In this document: piece after piece, positions 37,501 through 52,029 of the stretch
Position numbering within the stretch: the stretch's first letter is position 1
Layout: every line of letters begins with the position of its first letter
Assembly: GCF_019649055.1 (NCBI RefSeq)
Contig: NW_026570253.1
Location: 868,001 to 932,000 of the forward strand
Origin: Paramacrobiotus metropolitanus
Taxonomy: Eukaryota; Tardigrada; Eutardigrada; Parachela; Macrobiotidae
Direction: 5' to 3'
Length of the DNA stretch: 64,000 bases
Made by a program: the position numbers and the translations under genes
The notes under the pieces: generated by a model
Database searches by the model: none
Told to the model about the DNA's origin: nothing
What the model saw: the letters and a program-made list of their open reading frames with translations, nothing else

Positions 37501-40500
37501 TGAACGAGTGACCGAACTACCGCTGCTGTCCAGACCACACAGCCCGCTAGGTAAACAAGTGACCGAACTACCACTACTATCCAGAACGCACAAACCGCTA
37601 GGTAAACGAGTGACCGAACTACCACTACTATCCAGAACGCACAGACCGCTAGGTAAACGAGTGACCGAACTACCGTTGCTGTCCAGAGCACACAACCCGC
37701 TAGGTGAACGAGTGACCGAACTACCGCTGCTGTCCAGACCACACAGCCCGCTAGGTAAACAAGTGACCGAACTACCACTACTATCCAGAACGCACAAACC
37801 GCTAGGTAAACGAGTGACCGAACTACCGTTGCTGTCCAGAGCACACAACCCGCTAGGTGAACGAGTGACCGAACTACCGCTGCTGTCCAGACCACACAGC
37901 CCGCTAGGTGAACAAGTGACCGAACTACCACTACTATCCAGAACGCACAGACCGCTAGGTAAACGAGTGACCGAACTACCGTTGCTGTCCAGAGCACACA
38001 ACCCGCTAGGTGAACGAGTGACCGAACTACCGTTGCTGTCCAGAGCACACAACCCGCTAGGTGAACGAGTGACCGAACTACCACTACTATCCAGAACGCA
38101 CAGCCCGCTAGGTGAACAAGTGACCGAACTACCGTTGCTGTCCAGAGCACACAACCCGCTAGGTGAACGAGTGACCGAACTACCGTTGCTGTCCAGACCA
38201 CACAACCCGCTAGGTGAACGAGTGACCGAACTACCGCTGCTGTCCAGACCACACAACCTGCTAGGTGAACGAGTGACCAAACTACCACTACTATCCAGAC
38301 CACACAGCCCGCTAGGTAAACGAGTGACCGAACTACCGCTGCTGTCCAGACCACACAGCCCGCTAGGTGAACGAGTGACCGAACTACCGCTGCTGTCCAG
38401 ACCACACAGCCCGCTAGGTGAACAAGTGACCGAACTACCGCTACTGTCCAGACCGCACAGCCCGCTAGGTAAACGAGTGACCGAACTACCGCTGCTGTCC
38501 AGACCACACAACCCGCTAGGTGAACGAGTGACCGAACTACCGTTGCTGTCCAGACCACACAACCCGCTAGGTGAACGAGTGACCGAACTACCACTACTAT
38601 CCAGACCACACAACCCGCTAGGTGAACAAGTGACCGAACTACCGCTGCTGTCCAGACCACACAGCCCGCTAGGTGAACGAGTGACCGAACTACCGCTGCT
38701 GTCCAGACCACACAGCCCGCTAGGTGAACAAGTGACCGAACTACCACTACTATCCAGACCGCACAGCCCGCTAGGTAAACGAGTGACCGAACTACCGTTG
38801 CTGTCCAGAGCACACAACCCGCTAGGTGAACGAGTGACCGAACTACCGTTGCTGTCCAGAGCACACAACCCGCTAGGTGAACAAGTGACCGAACTACCAC
38901 TACTATCCAGAACGCACAGACCGCTAGGTAAACGAGTGACCGAACTACCGTTGCTGTCCAGAACGCACACAACCCGCTAGGTGAACGAGTGACCGAACTA
39001 CCGTTGCTGTCCAGACCACACAACCCGCTAGGTGAACGAGTGACCGAACTACCGCTGCTGTCCAGACCACACAGCCCGCTAGGTGAACGAGTGACCGAAC
39101 TACCACTACTATCCAGACCACACAGCCTGCTAGGTGAACGAGTGACCGAACTACCGCTGCTGTCCAGACCACACAACCCGCTAGGTGAACGAGTGACCGA
39201 ACTACCACTACTATCCAGACCGCACAGCCCGCTAGGTGAACGAGTGACCGAACTACCACTACTATCCAGAACACACAGACCGCTAGGTGAACGAGTGACC
39301 GAACTACCGCTGCTGTCCAGACCACACAACCCGCTAGGTGAACGAGTGACCGAACTACCGCTGCTGTCCAGACCACACAACCCGCTAGGTGAACGAGTGA
39401 CCGAACTACCACTACTATCCAGACCGCACAGACCGCTAGGTAAACGAGTGACCGAACTACCGCTGCTGTCCAGACCACACAACCCGCTAGGTGAACGAGT
39501 GACCGAACTACCGTTGCTGTCCAGAGCACACAACCCGCTAGGTGAACGAGTGACCGAACTACCACTACTATCCAGACCACACAGCCCGCTAGGTGAACGA
39601 GTGACCGAACTACCGCTGCTGTCCAGACCACACAGCCCGCTAGGTGAACGAGTGACCGAACTACCGCTGCTGTCCAGACCACACAACCCGCTAGGTGAAC
39701 GAGTGACCGAACTACCACTACTATCCAGACCGCACAGCCCGCTAGGTGAACGAGTGACCGAACTACCGTTGCTGTCCAGACCACACAACCCGCTAGGTGA
39801 ACGAGTGACCGAACTACCGTTGCTGTCCAGAGCACACAACCCGCTAGGTGAACGAGTGACCGAACTACCACTACTATCCAGAACGCACACAGCCCGCTAG
39901 GTGAACGAGTGACCGAACTACCGCTGCTGTCCAGACCACACAGCCCGCTAGGTGAACGAGTGACCGAACTACCGTTGCTGTCCAGAGCACACAACCCGCT
40001 AGGTGAACGAGTGACCGAACTACCGCTGCTGTCCAGACCACACAGCCCGCTAGGTAAACAAGTGACCGAACTACCACTACTATCCAGACCCACACAACCC
40101 GCTAGGTAAACGAGTGACCGAACTACCGCTGCTGTCCAGACCACACAACCCGCTAGGTGAACGAGTGACCGAACTACCGCTGCTGTCCAGACCACACAAC
40201 CCGCTAGGTGAACGAGTGACCGAACTACCACTACTATCCAGAACCACACAGCCCGCTAGGTGAACGAGTGACCGAACTACCACTACTATCCAGAACGCAC
40301 AAACCGCTAGGTGAACGAGTGACCGAACTACCGCTGCTGTCCAGACCACACAGCCCGCTAGGTGAACAAGTGACCGAACTACCACTACTATCCAGACCAC
40401 ACAGCCCGCTAGGTAAACAAGTGACCGAACTACCACTACTATCCAGAACGCACAGACCGCTAGGTAAACGAGTGACCGAACTACCGTTGCTGTCCAGAGC

Positions 40501-43500
40501 ACACAACCCGCTAGGTGAACGAGTGACCGAACTACCGCTGCTGTCCAGACCACACAACCCGCTAGGTAAACAAGTGACCGAACTACCACTACTATCCAGA
40601 ACACACAGACCGCTAGGTAAACGAGTGACCGAACTACCGCTGCTGTCCAGACCACACAACCCGCTAGGTGAACGAGTGACCGAACTACCGCTGCTGTCCA
40701 GACCACACAGCCCGCTAGGTGAACAAGTGACCGAACTACCACTACTATCCAGAACGCACAGCCCGCTAGGTGAACGAGTGACCGAACTACCGCTGCTGTC
40801 CAGACCACACAACCCGCTAGGTGAACAAGTGACCGAACTACCGCTGCTGTCCAGACCACACAGCCCGCTAGGTGAACAAGTGACCGAACTACCACTACTA
40901 TCCAGAACGCACAGCCCGCTAGGTAAACGAGTGACCGAACTACCGTTGCTGTCCAGAGCACACAACCCGCTAGGTGAACGAGTGACCGAACTACCGCTGC
41001 TGTCCAGACCACACAACCCGCTAGGTAAACAAGTGACCGAACTACCACTACTATCCAGAACGCACAGACCGCTAGGTAAACGAGTGACCGAACTACCGTT
41101 GCTGTCCAGAGCACACAACCCGCTAGGTGAACGAGTGACCGAACTACCGCTGCTGTCCAGACCACACAGCCCGCTAGGTGAACAAGTGACCGAACTACCA
41201 CTACTATCCAGAACGCACAGACCGCTAGGTAAACGAGTGACCGAACTACCGTTGCTGTCCAGAGCACACAACCCGCTAGGTGAACGAGTGACCGAACTAC
41301 CGCTGCTGTCCAGACCACACAGCCCGCTAGGTAAACAAGTGACCGAACTACCACTACTATCCAGAACGCACAGACCGCTAGGTGAACGAGTGACCGAACT
41401 ACCGTTGCTGTCCAGAGCACACAACCCGCTAGGTGAACGAGTGACCGAACTACCGCTGCTGTCCAGACCACACAGCCCGCTAGGTGAACAAGTGACCGAA
41501 CTACCACTACTATCCAGACCACACAGCCCGCTAGGTGAACGAGTGACCGAACTACCGCTGCTGTCCAGACCACACAACCCGCTAGGTGAACGAGTGACCG
41601 AACTACCGCTGCTGTCCAGACCACACAGCCCGCTAGGTGAACAAGTGACCGAACTACCACTACTATCCAGACCGCACAGCCCGCTAGGTAAACGAGTGAC
41701 CGAACTACCGCTGCTGTCCAGACCACACAACCCGCTAGGTGAACGAGTGACCGAACTACCGCTGCTGTCCAGACCACACAGCCCGCTAGGTGAACAAGTG
41801 ACCGAACTACCACTACTATCCAGAACGCACAGCCCGCTAGGTAAACGAGTGACCGAACTACCGTTGCTGTCCAGAGCACACAACCCGCTAGGTGAACGAG
41901 TGACCGAACTACCGCTGCTGTCCAGACCACACAGCCCGCTAGGTGAACAAGTGACCGAACTACCACTACTATCCAGAACGCACAGACCGCTAGGTAAACG
42001 AGTGACCGAACTACCGTTGCTGTCCAGAGCACACAACCCGCTAGGTGAACGAGTGACCGAACTACCGCTGCTGTCCAGACCACACAACCCGCTAGGTGAA
42101 CAAGTGACCGAACTACCACTACTATCCAGACCACACAGCCCGCTAGGTAAACGAGTGACCGAACTACCGTTGCTGTCCAGAGCACACAACCCGCTAGGTG
42201 AACGAGTGACCGAACTACCGCTGCTGTCCAGACCACACAGCCCGCTAGGTAAACGAGTGACCGAACTACCGTTGCTGTCCAGAGCACACAACCCGCTAGG
42301 TGAACGAGTGACCGAACTACCGCTGCTGTCCAGACCACACAGCCCGCTAGGTGAACGAGTGACCGAACTACCACTACTATCCAGACCACACAGCCCGCTA
42401 GGTGAACGAGTGACCTAACTACCGCTGCTGTCCAGACCACACAACCCGCTAGGTGAACGAGTGACCGAACTACCGCTGCTGTCCAGACCACACAGCCCGC
42501 TAGGTGAACGAGTGACCGAACTACCGCTGCTGTCCAGACCACACAGCCCGCTAGGTAAACGAGTGACCGAACTACCACTACTGTCCAGAGCACAGCCCGC
42601 TAGGTGTTCGAGTGACCGAAGTACCGCACCAGTCCAGAACACACAGCCCATTAGGTGAACGAGTGACCGAACTACCGCTGCTGTCCAGAGCATACAGCCC
42701 GCTAGGTAAACAAGTGACCGAACTACCACTACTATCCAGAACGCACAGACCGCTAGGTAAACGAGTGACCGAACTACCGCTGCTGTCCAGAGCACACAAC
42801 CCGCTAGGTGAACGAGTGACCGAACTACCGCTGCTGTCCAGACCACACAGCCCGCTAGGTGAACAAGTGACCGAACTACCACTACTATCCAGAACGCACA
42901 GACCGCTAGGTGAACGAGTGACCGAACTACCGTTGCTGTCCAGAGCACACAACCCGCTAGGTGAACGAGTGACCGAACTACCGCTGCTGTCCAGACCACA
43001 CAGCCCGCTAGGTGAACGAGTGACCGAACTACCACTACTATCCAGAACCACACAACCCGCTAGGTGAACGAGTGACCGAACTACCGCTGCTGTCCAGACC
43101 ACACAGCCCGCTAGGTGAACAAGTGACCGAACTACCACTACTGTCCAGACCACACAGCCCGCTAGGTGAACGAGTGACCGAACTACCGCTGCTGTCCAGA
43201 CCACACAACCCGCTAGGTGAACGAGTGACCGAACTACCGCTGCTGTCCAGACCACACAACCTGCTAGGTGAACGAGTGACCGAACTACCGCTGCTGTCCA
43301 GACCACACAGCCCGCTAGGTGAACGAGTGACCGAACTACCGCTGCTGTCCAGACCACACAGCCCGCTAGGTGAACGAGTGACCGAACTACCACTACTATC
43401 CAGAACGCACACAACCCGCTAGGTGAACGAGTGACCGAACTACCGCTGCTGTCCAGACCACACAGCCCGCTAGGTGAACGAGTGACCGAACTACCGCTGC

Positions 43501-46500
43501 TGTCCAGACCACACAGCCCGCTAGGTGAACGAGTGACCGAACTACCACTACTGTCCAGAACCACAGACCGCTAGGTAAACCGAAACCAGACCGAACTACC
43601 GCTGCTGTCCAGACCACACAGCCCGCTAGGTGAACGAGTGACCGAACTACCGCTGCTGTCCAGACCACACAGCCCGCTAGGTGAACGAGTGACCGAACTA
43701 CCGCTACTGTCCAGAGCACACAGCCCACTAGGTGAACGAGTGACCGAACTACCGCTACTGTCCAGAGCACACAGCCCACTAGGTGAACGAGTGACCGAAT
43801 TACCGCTGCTGTCCAGACCACACAGCCCGCTAGGTGAACGAGTGACCGAACTACCACTACTATCCAGAACCGCACAGCCCGCTAGGTGAACGAGTGACCG
43901 AACTACCGTTGCTGTCCAGAGCACACAACCCGCTAGGTGAACGAGTGACCGAACTACCGCTGCTGTCCAGACCACACAGCCCGCTAGGTGAACGAGTGAC
44001 CGAACTACCGCTACTGTCCAGACCACACAGACCGCTAGGTGAACGAGTGACCGAACTACCACTACTATCCAGACGCACAGCCCGCTAGGTGAACGAGTGA
44101 CCGAACTACCGCTGCTGTCCAGACCACACAGCCCGCTAGGTGAACGAGTGACCGAACTACCACTACTATCCAGACCGCACAGCCCGCTAGGTAAACGAGT
44201 GACCGAACTACCGCTGCTGTCCAGACCACACAGCCCGCTAGGTGAACGAGTGACCGAACTACCGCTGCTGTCCAGACCACACAGCCCGCTAGGTGAACAG
44301 AGTGACCGAACTACCACTACTATCCAGACCACACAGCCCGCTAGGTGAACAGAGTGACCGAACTACCACTACTATCCAGACCACACAGCCCGCTAGGTGA
44401 ACGAGTGACCGAACTACCACTGCTGTCCAGACCACACAGCCCGCTAGGTGAACAAGTGACCGAACTACCACTACTATCCAGACCACACAGCCCGCTAGGT
44501 GAACAAGTGACCGAACTACCACTACTATCCAGACCGCACAGCCCGCTAGGTGAACGAGTGACCGAACTACCGTTGCTGTCCAGACCACACAACCCGCTAG
44601 GTGAACGAGTGACCGAACTACCGCTGCTGTCCAGACCACACAGCCCGCTAGGTGAACGAGTGACCGAACTACCACTACTGTCCAGAACGCACAGCCCGCT
44701 AGGTGAACGAGTGACCGAACTACCGTTGCTGTCCAGACCACACAGCCCGCTAGGTGAACGAGTGACCGAACTACCGCTGCTGTCCAGACCACACAGCCCG
44801 CTAGGTGAACAAGTGACCGAACTACCACTACTATCCAGACCACACAGCCCGCTAGGTAAACGAGTGACCGAACTACCGCTGCTGTCCAGACCACACAACC
44901 CGCTAGGTGAACGAGTGACCGAACTACCGCTGCTGTCCAGACCACACAGCCCGCTAGGTGAACGAGTGACCGAACTACCGCTGCTGTCCAGACCACACAG
45001 CCCGCTAGGTGAACGAGTGACCGAACTACCACTACTATCCAGACCACACAGCCCGCTAGGTGAACGAGTGACCGAACTACCGCTGCTGTCCAGACACACA
45101 GCCCGCTAGGTGAACGAGTGACCGAACTACCGCTGCTGTCCAGACCACACAGCCCGCTAGGTGAACAAGTGACCGAACTACCACTACTATCCAGACCGCA
45201 CAGCCCGCTAGGTGAACGAGTGACCGAACTACCGCTGCTGTCCAGACCACACAACCCGCTAGGTGAACGAGTGACCGAACTACCGCTGCTGTCCAGACCA
45301 CACAGCCCGCTAGGTGAACAAGTGACCGAACTACCACTACTATCCAGAACGCACAGCCCGCTAGGTGAAACGAGTGACCGAACTACCGTTGCTGTCCAGA
45401 GCACACAACCCGCTAGGTGAACGAGTGACCGAACTACCGCTGCTGTCCAGACCACACAGCCCGCTAGGTAGACAAGTGACCGAACTACCACTACTATCCA
45501 GAACCGCACAGACCGCTAGGTGAACGAGTGACCGAACTACCGTTGCTGTCCAGACCACACAACCCGCTAGGTGAACGAGTGACCGAACTACCGCTGCTGT
45601 CCAGACCACACAGCCCGCTAGGTGAACGAGTGACCGAACTACCACTACTATCCAGACCACACAGCCCGCTAGGTGAACGAGTGACCGAACTACCGCTGCT
45701 GTCCAGACCACACAACCTGCTAGGTGAACGAGTGACCGAACTACCGCTGCTGTCCAGACCACACAGCCCGCTAGGTGAACGAGTGACCGAACTACCGCTG
45801 CTGTCCAGACCACACAGCCCGCTAGGTGAACAAGTGACCGAACTACCACTACTATCCAGACCACACAGCCCGCTAGGTAAACGAGTGACCGAACTACCGC
45901 TGCTGTCCAGACCACACAGCCCGCTAGGTGAACGAGTGACCGAACTACCGCTACTGTCCAGACCACACAGCCCGCTAGGTGAACAAGTGACCGAACTACC
46001 ACTACTATCCAGACCACACAGCCCGCTAGGTGAACGAGTGACCGAACTACCACTACTATCCAGAGCACACAGCCCGCTAGGTGAACGAGTGACCGAACTA
46101 CCACTGCTGTCCAGACCACACAGCCCGCTAGGTGAACAAGTGACCGAACTACCACTACTATCCAGAACGCACAGCCCGCTAGGTGAACGAGTGACCGAAC
46201 TACCGCTGCTGTCCAGACCACACAACCCGCTAGGTGAACGAGTGACCGAACTACCGCTGCTGTCCAGACCACACAGCCCGCTAGGTAAACAAGTGACCGA
46301 ACTACCACTACTATCCAGAACGCACAGACCGCTAGGTAAACGAGTGACCGAACTACCGTTGCTGTCCAGACCACACAACCCGCTAGGTGAACGAGTGACC
46401 GAACTACCGCTGCTGTCCAGACCACACAGCCCGCTAGGTGAACGAGTGACCGAACTACCACTACTATCCAGACCACACAGCCCGCTAGGTAAACGAGTGA

Positions 46501-49500
46501 CCGAACTACCGCTGCTGTCCAGACCACACAACCCGCTAGGTGAACGAGTGACCGAACTACCGCTGCTGTCCAGACCACACAGCCCGCTAGGTGAACGAGT
46601 GACCGAACTACCGCTGCTGTCCAGACCACACAGCCCGCTAGGTGAACAAGTGACCGAACTACCACTACTATCCAGACCACACAGCCCGCTAGGTAAACGA
46701 GTGACCGAACTACCGCTGCTGTCCAGACCACACAACCCGCTAGGTGAACGAGTGACCGAACTACCGCTGCTGTCCAGACCACACAGCCCGCTAGGTGAGA
46801 CAAGTGACCGAACTACCACTACTATCCAGAACGCACAGACCGCTAGGTGAACGAGTGACCGAACTACCGTTGCTGTCCAGAGCACACAACCCGCTAGGTG
46901 AACGAGTGACCGAACTACCGCTGCTGTCCAGACCACACAGCCCGCTAGGTGGACAAGTGACCGAACTACCACTACTATCCAGACCGCACAAACCCGCTAG
47001 GTAAACGAGTGACCGAACTACCGTTGCTGTCCAGAGCACACAACCCGCTAGGTGAACGAGTGACCGAACTACCGCTGCTGTCCAGACCACACAGCCCGCT
47101 AGGTGGACAAGTGACCGAACTACCACTACTGTCCAGACCGCACAGCCCGCTAGGTAAACGAGTGACCGAACTACCGTTGCTGTCCAGAGCACACAACCCG
47201 CTAGGTGAACGAGTGACCGAACTACCGCTGCTGTCCAGACCACACAGCCCGCTAGGTGAACGAGTGACCAAACTACCACTACTATCCAGACCACACAGCC
47301 CGCTAGGTAAACGAGTGACCGAACTACCGCTGCTGTCCAGAGCACACAGCCCGCTAGGTGAACGAGTGACCGAACTACCGCTGCTGTCCAGACCACACAG
47401 CCCGCTAGGTGAACGAGTGACCGAACTACCGCTGCTGTCCAGACCACACAGCCCGCTAGGTGAACGAGTGACCGAACTACCGCTGCTGTCCAGACCACAC
47501 AGCCCGCTAGGTGAACAAGTGACCGAACTACCACTACTATCCAGACCACACAGCCCGCTAGGTGAACGAGTGACCGAACTACCGCTGCTGTCCAGACCAC
47601 ACAGCCCGCTAGGTGAACAAGTGACCGAACTACCACTACTATCCAGACCACACAGCCCGCTAGGTGAACAAGTGACCGAACTACCACTACTATCCAGACC
47701 ACACAGCCCGCTAGGTGAACAAGTGACCGAACTACCGCTGCTGTCCAGACCACACAGCCCGCTAGGTGAACAAGTGACCGAACTACCACTACTATCCAGA
47801 CCACACAGCCCGCTAGGTGAACAAGTGACCGAACTACCACTACTATCCAGAACGCACAGACCGCTAGGTAAACGAGTGACCGAACTACCGTTGCTGTCCA
47901 GAGCACACAACCCGCTAGGTGAACGAGTGACCGAACTACCGCTGCTGTCCAGACCACACAGCCCGCTAGGTGAACAAGTGACCGAACTACCACTACTATC
48001 CAGAACGCACAGACCGCTAGGTAAACGAGTGACCGAACTACCGCTGCTGTCCAGACCACACAACCCGCTAGGTGAACGAGTGACCGAACTACCGCTGCTG
48101 TCCAGACCACACAGCCCGCTAGGTGAACAAGTGACCGAACTACCACTACTATCCAGACCACACAGCCCGCTAGGTGAACGAGTGACCGAACTACCGCTGC
48201 TGTCCAGACCACACAGCCCGCTAGGTGAACGAGTGACCGAACTACCGCTGCTGTCCAGACCACACAGCCCGCTAGGTGAACGAGTGACCGAACTACCGCT
48301 GCTGTCCAGACCACACAGCCCGCTAGGTGAACAAGTGACCGAACTACCACTACTATCCAGACCACACAGCCCGCTAGGTAAACGAGTGACCGAACTACCG
48401 CTGCTGTCCAGACCACACAACCCGCTAGGTGAACGAGTGACCGAACTACCGCTGCTGTCCAGACCACACAGCCCGCTAGGTGAAACAAGTGACCGAACTA
48501 CCACTACTATCCAGAACGCACAGACCGCTAGGTGAACGAGTGACCGAACTACCGTTGCTGTCCAGAGCACACAACCCGCTAGGTGAACGAGTGACCGAAC
48601 TACCGCTGCTGTCCAGACCACACAGCCCGCTAGGTGAACAAGTGACCGAACTACCACTACTATCCAGAACGCACAGACCGCTAGGTAAACGAGTGACCGA
48701 ACTACCGTTGCTGTCCAGAGCACACAACCCGCTAGGTGAACGAGTGACCGAACTACCGCTGCTGTCCAGACCACACAGCCCGCTAGGTAGACAAGTGACC
48801 GAACTACCACTACTATCCAGAACGCACAGACCGCTAGGTAAACGAGTGACCGAACTACCGTTGCTGTCCAGAGCACACAACCCGCTAGGTGAACGAGTGA
48901 CCGAACTACCGCTGCTGTCCAGACCACACAGCCCGCTAGGTGAACAAGTGACCGAACTACCACTACTATCCAGACCACACAGCCCGCTAGGTAAACGAGT
49001 GACCGAACTACCGCTGCTGTCCAGACCACACAACCCGCTAGGTGAACGAGTGACCGAACTACCGCTGCTGTCCAGACCACACAACCTGCTAGGTGAACGA
49101 GTGACCAAACTACCACTACTATCCAGACCACACAGCCCGCTAGGTGAACAAGTGACCGAACTACCACTACTATCCAGACCACACAGCCCGCTAGGTGAAC
49201 AAGTGACCGAACTACCACTACTATCCAGACCACACAGCCCGCTAGGTGAACAAGTGACCGAACTACCACTACTATCCAGACCACACAGCCCGCTAGGTGA
49301 ACAAGTGACCGAACTACCACTACTATCCAGAACGCACAGACCGCTAGGTAAACGAGTGACCGAACTACCGCTGCTGTCCAGACCACACAACCCGCTAGGT
49401 GAACGAGTGACCGAACTACCGCTGCTGTCCAGACCACACAACCCGCTAGGTAAACAAGTGACCGAACTACCACTACTATCCAGAACGCACAGACCGCTAG

Positions 49501-52022
49501 GTAAACGAGTGACCGAACTACCGTTGCTGTCCAGAGCACACAACCCGCTAGGTGAACGAGTGACCGAACTACCGCTGCTGTCCAGACCACACAGCCCGCT
49601 AGGTGAACAAGTGACCGAACTACCGCTGCTGTCCAGACCACACAGCCCGCTAGGTAAACGAGTGACCGAACTACCGCTGCTGTCCAGACCACACAACCCG
49701 CTAGGTGAACGAGTGACCGAACTACCGCTGCTGTCCAGACCACACAGCCCGCTAGGTGAACGAGTGACCGAACTACCGCTGCTGTCCAGACCACACAGCC
49801 CGCTAGGTGAACAAGTGACCGAACTACCACTACTATCCAGACCACACAGCCCGCTAGGTAAACGAGTGACCGAACTACCGCTGCTGTCCAGACCACACAA
49901 CCCGCTAGGTGAACGAGTGACCGAACTACCGCTGCTGTCCAGACCACACAGCCCGCTAGGTAAACAAGTGACCGAACTACCACTACTATCCAGAACGCAC
50001 AGACCGCTAGGTAAACGAGTGACCGAACTACCGTTGCTGTCCAGAGCACACAACCCGCTAGGTGAACGAGTGACCGAACTACCGCTGCTGTCCAGACCAC
50101 ACAGCCCGCTAGGTAAACAAGTGACCGAACTACCACTACTATCCAGAACGCACAAACCGCTAGGTAAACGAGTGACCGAACTACCGTTGCTGTCCAGAGC
50201 ACACAACCCGCTAGGTGAACGAGTGACCGAACTACCGCTGCTGTCCAGACCACACAACCCGCTAGGTAGACAAGTGACCGAACTACCACTACTATCCAGA
50301 ACGCACAGACCGCTAGGTAAACGAGTGACCGAACTACCGTTGCTGTCCAGAGCACACAACCCGCTAGGTGAACGAGTGACCGAACTACCGCTGCTGTCCA
50401 GACCACACAGCCCGCTAGGTGAACAAGTGACCGAACTACCACTACTATCCAGACCACACAGCCCGCTAGGTAAACGAGTGACCGAACTACCGCTGCTGTC
50501 CAGACCACACAACCCGCTAGGTGAACGAGTGACCGAACTACCGCTGCTGTCCAGACCACACAACCTGCTAGGTGAACGAGTGACCAAACTACCACTACTA
50601 TCCAGACCACACAGCCCGCTAGGTGAACAAGTGACCGAACTACCACTACTATCCAGACCACACAGCCCGCTAGGTGAACAAGTGACCGAACTACCACTAC
50701 TTTCCAGAACGCACAGACCGCTAGGTAAACGAGTGACCGAACTACCGTTGCTGTCCAGAGCACACAACCCGCTAGGTGAACGAGTGACCGAACTACCGCT
50801 GCTGTCCAGACCACACAACCCGCTAGGTAAACAAGTGACCGAACTACCACTACTATCCAGAACGCACAGACCGCTAGGTAAACGAGTGACCGAACTACCG
50901 TTGCTGTCCAGAGCACACAACCCGCTAGGTGAACGAGTGACCGAACTACCGCTGCTGTCCAGACCACACAGCCCGCTAGGTGAACAAGTGACCGAACTAC
51001 CACTACTATCCAGACCACACAGCCCGCTAGGTAAACGAGTGACCGAACTACCGCTGCTGTCCAGACCACACAACCCGCTAGGTGAACGAGTGACCGAACT
51101 ACCGCTGCTGTCCAGACCACACAGCCCGCTAGGTAAACAAGTGACCGAACTACCACTACTATCCAGAACGCACAGACCGCTAGGTAAACGAGTGACCGAA
51201 CTACCGTTGCTGTCCAGAGCACACAACCCGCTAGGTGAACGAGTGACCGAACTACCGCTGCTGTCCAGACCACACAGCCCGCTAGGTAAACAAGTGACCG
51301 AACTACCACTACTATCCAGAACGCACAGACCGCTAGGTAAACGAGTGACCGAACTACCGTTGCTGTCCAGAGCACACAACCTGCTAGGTGAACGAGTGAC
51401 CGAACTACCGCTGCTGTCCAGACCACACAGCCCGCTAGGTGAACAAGTGACCGAACTACCACTACTATCCAGACCACACAGCCCGCTAGGTGAACGAGTG
51501 ACCGAACTACCGCTGCTGTCCAGACCACACAGCCCGCTAGGTGAACAAGTGACCGAACTACCACTACTATCCAGACCACACAGCCCGCTAGGTGAACAAG
51601 TGACCGAACTACCACTACTATCCAGACCACACAGCCCGCTAGGTGAACAAGTGACCGAACTACCACTACTATCCAGACCACACAGCCCGCTAGGTGAACA
51701 AGTGACCGAACTACCACTACTATCCAGACCACACAGCCCGCTAGGTGAACAAGTGACCGAACTACCACTACTTTCCAGACCACACAGCCCGCTAGGTGAA
51801 CAAGTGACCGAACTACCACTACTATCCAGACCACACAGCCCGCTAGGTGAACAAGTGACCGAACTACCACTACTATCCAGACCACACAGCCCGCTAGGTG
51901 AACGAGTGACCGAACTACCGCTGCTGTCCAGACCACACAGCCCGCTAGGTGAACAAGTGACCGAACTACCACTACTATCCAGAACGCACAGACCGCTAGG
52001 TAAAGGAGTGACCGAACTACCA
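34505..52022 (+). repeat. 17.5-kb tandem array of a 51-bp unit (about 340 copies)
   Basis: Each unit runs gaccgaactaccgctgctg, tccagaccacacagcccgc, then taggtgaacgagt. In the plus frame it encodes a 17-residue motif (VTELPLLSRPHSPLGER). Variants differ at few fixed positions: RPHS, RPHN, RAHN, RTHR or RTHS, and GER, GKR, GEQ or GKQ. GC is about 61%. The edges are degenerate (34505-34690 on the left; the last unit fades at 52010-52022). No unrelated insertion was seen. Three frames (one plus, two minus) lack stops within a unit, giving very long open stretches. At least fifteen indels or stop-creating changes break them, so I treat the array as satellite DNA and not coding. Both its sequence and its span imply long-read assembly; the true copy number may differ. 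Confidence 0.95.
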
Positions 52023-52029
52023 CCAGCAT

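Noticed and set aside
34617..39890. Giant minus-strand reading frame (1,757 codons) and similar ones through 52 kb
   Set aside because: They are by-products of a 51-bp unit with no stop in that frame. Indels switch frames many times and no unique domain or splice signal is attached.
34505..52022. CRISPR array
   Set aside because: There are no unique spacers between repeats; units are contiguous. The window is a eukaryotic genome.
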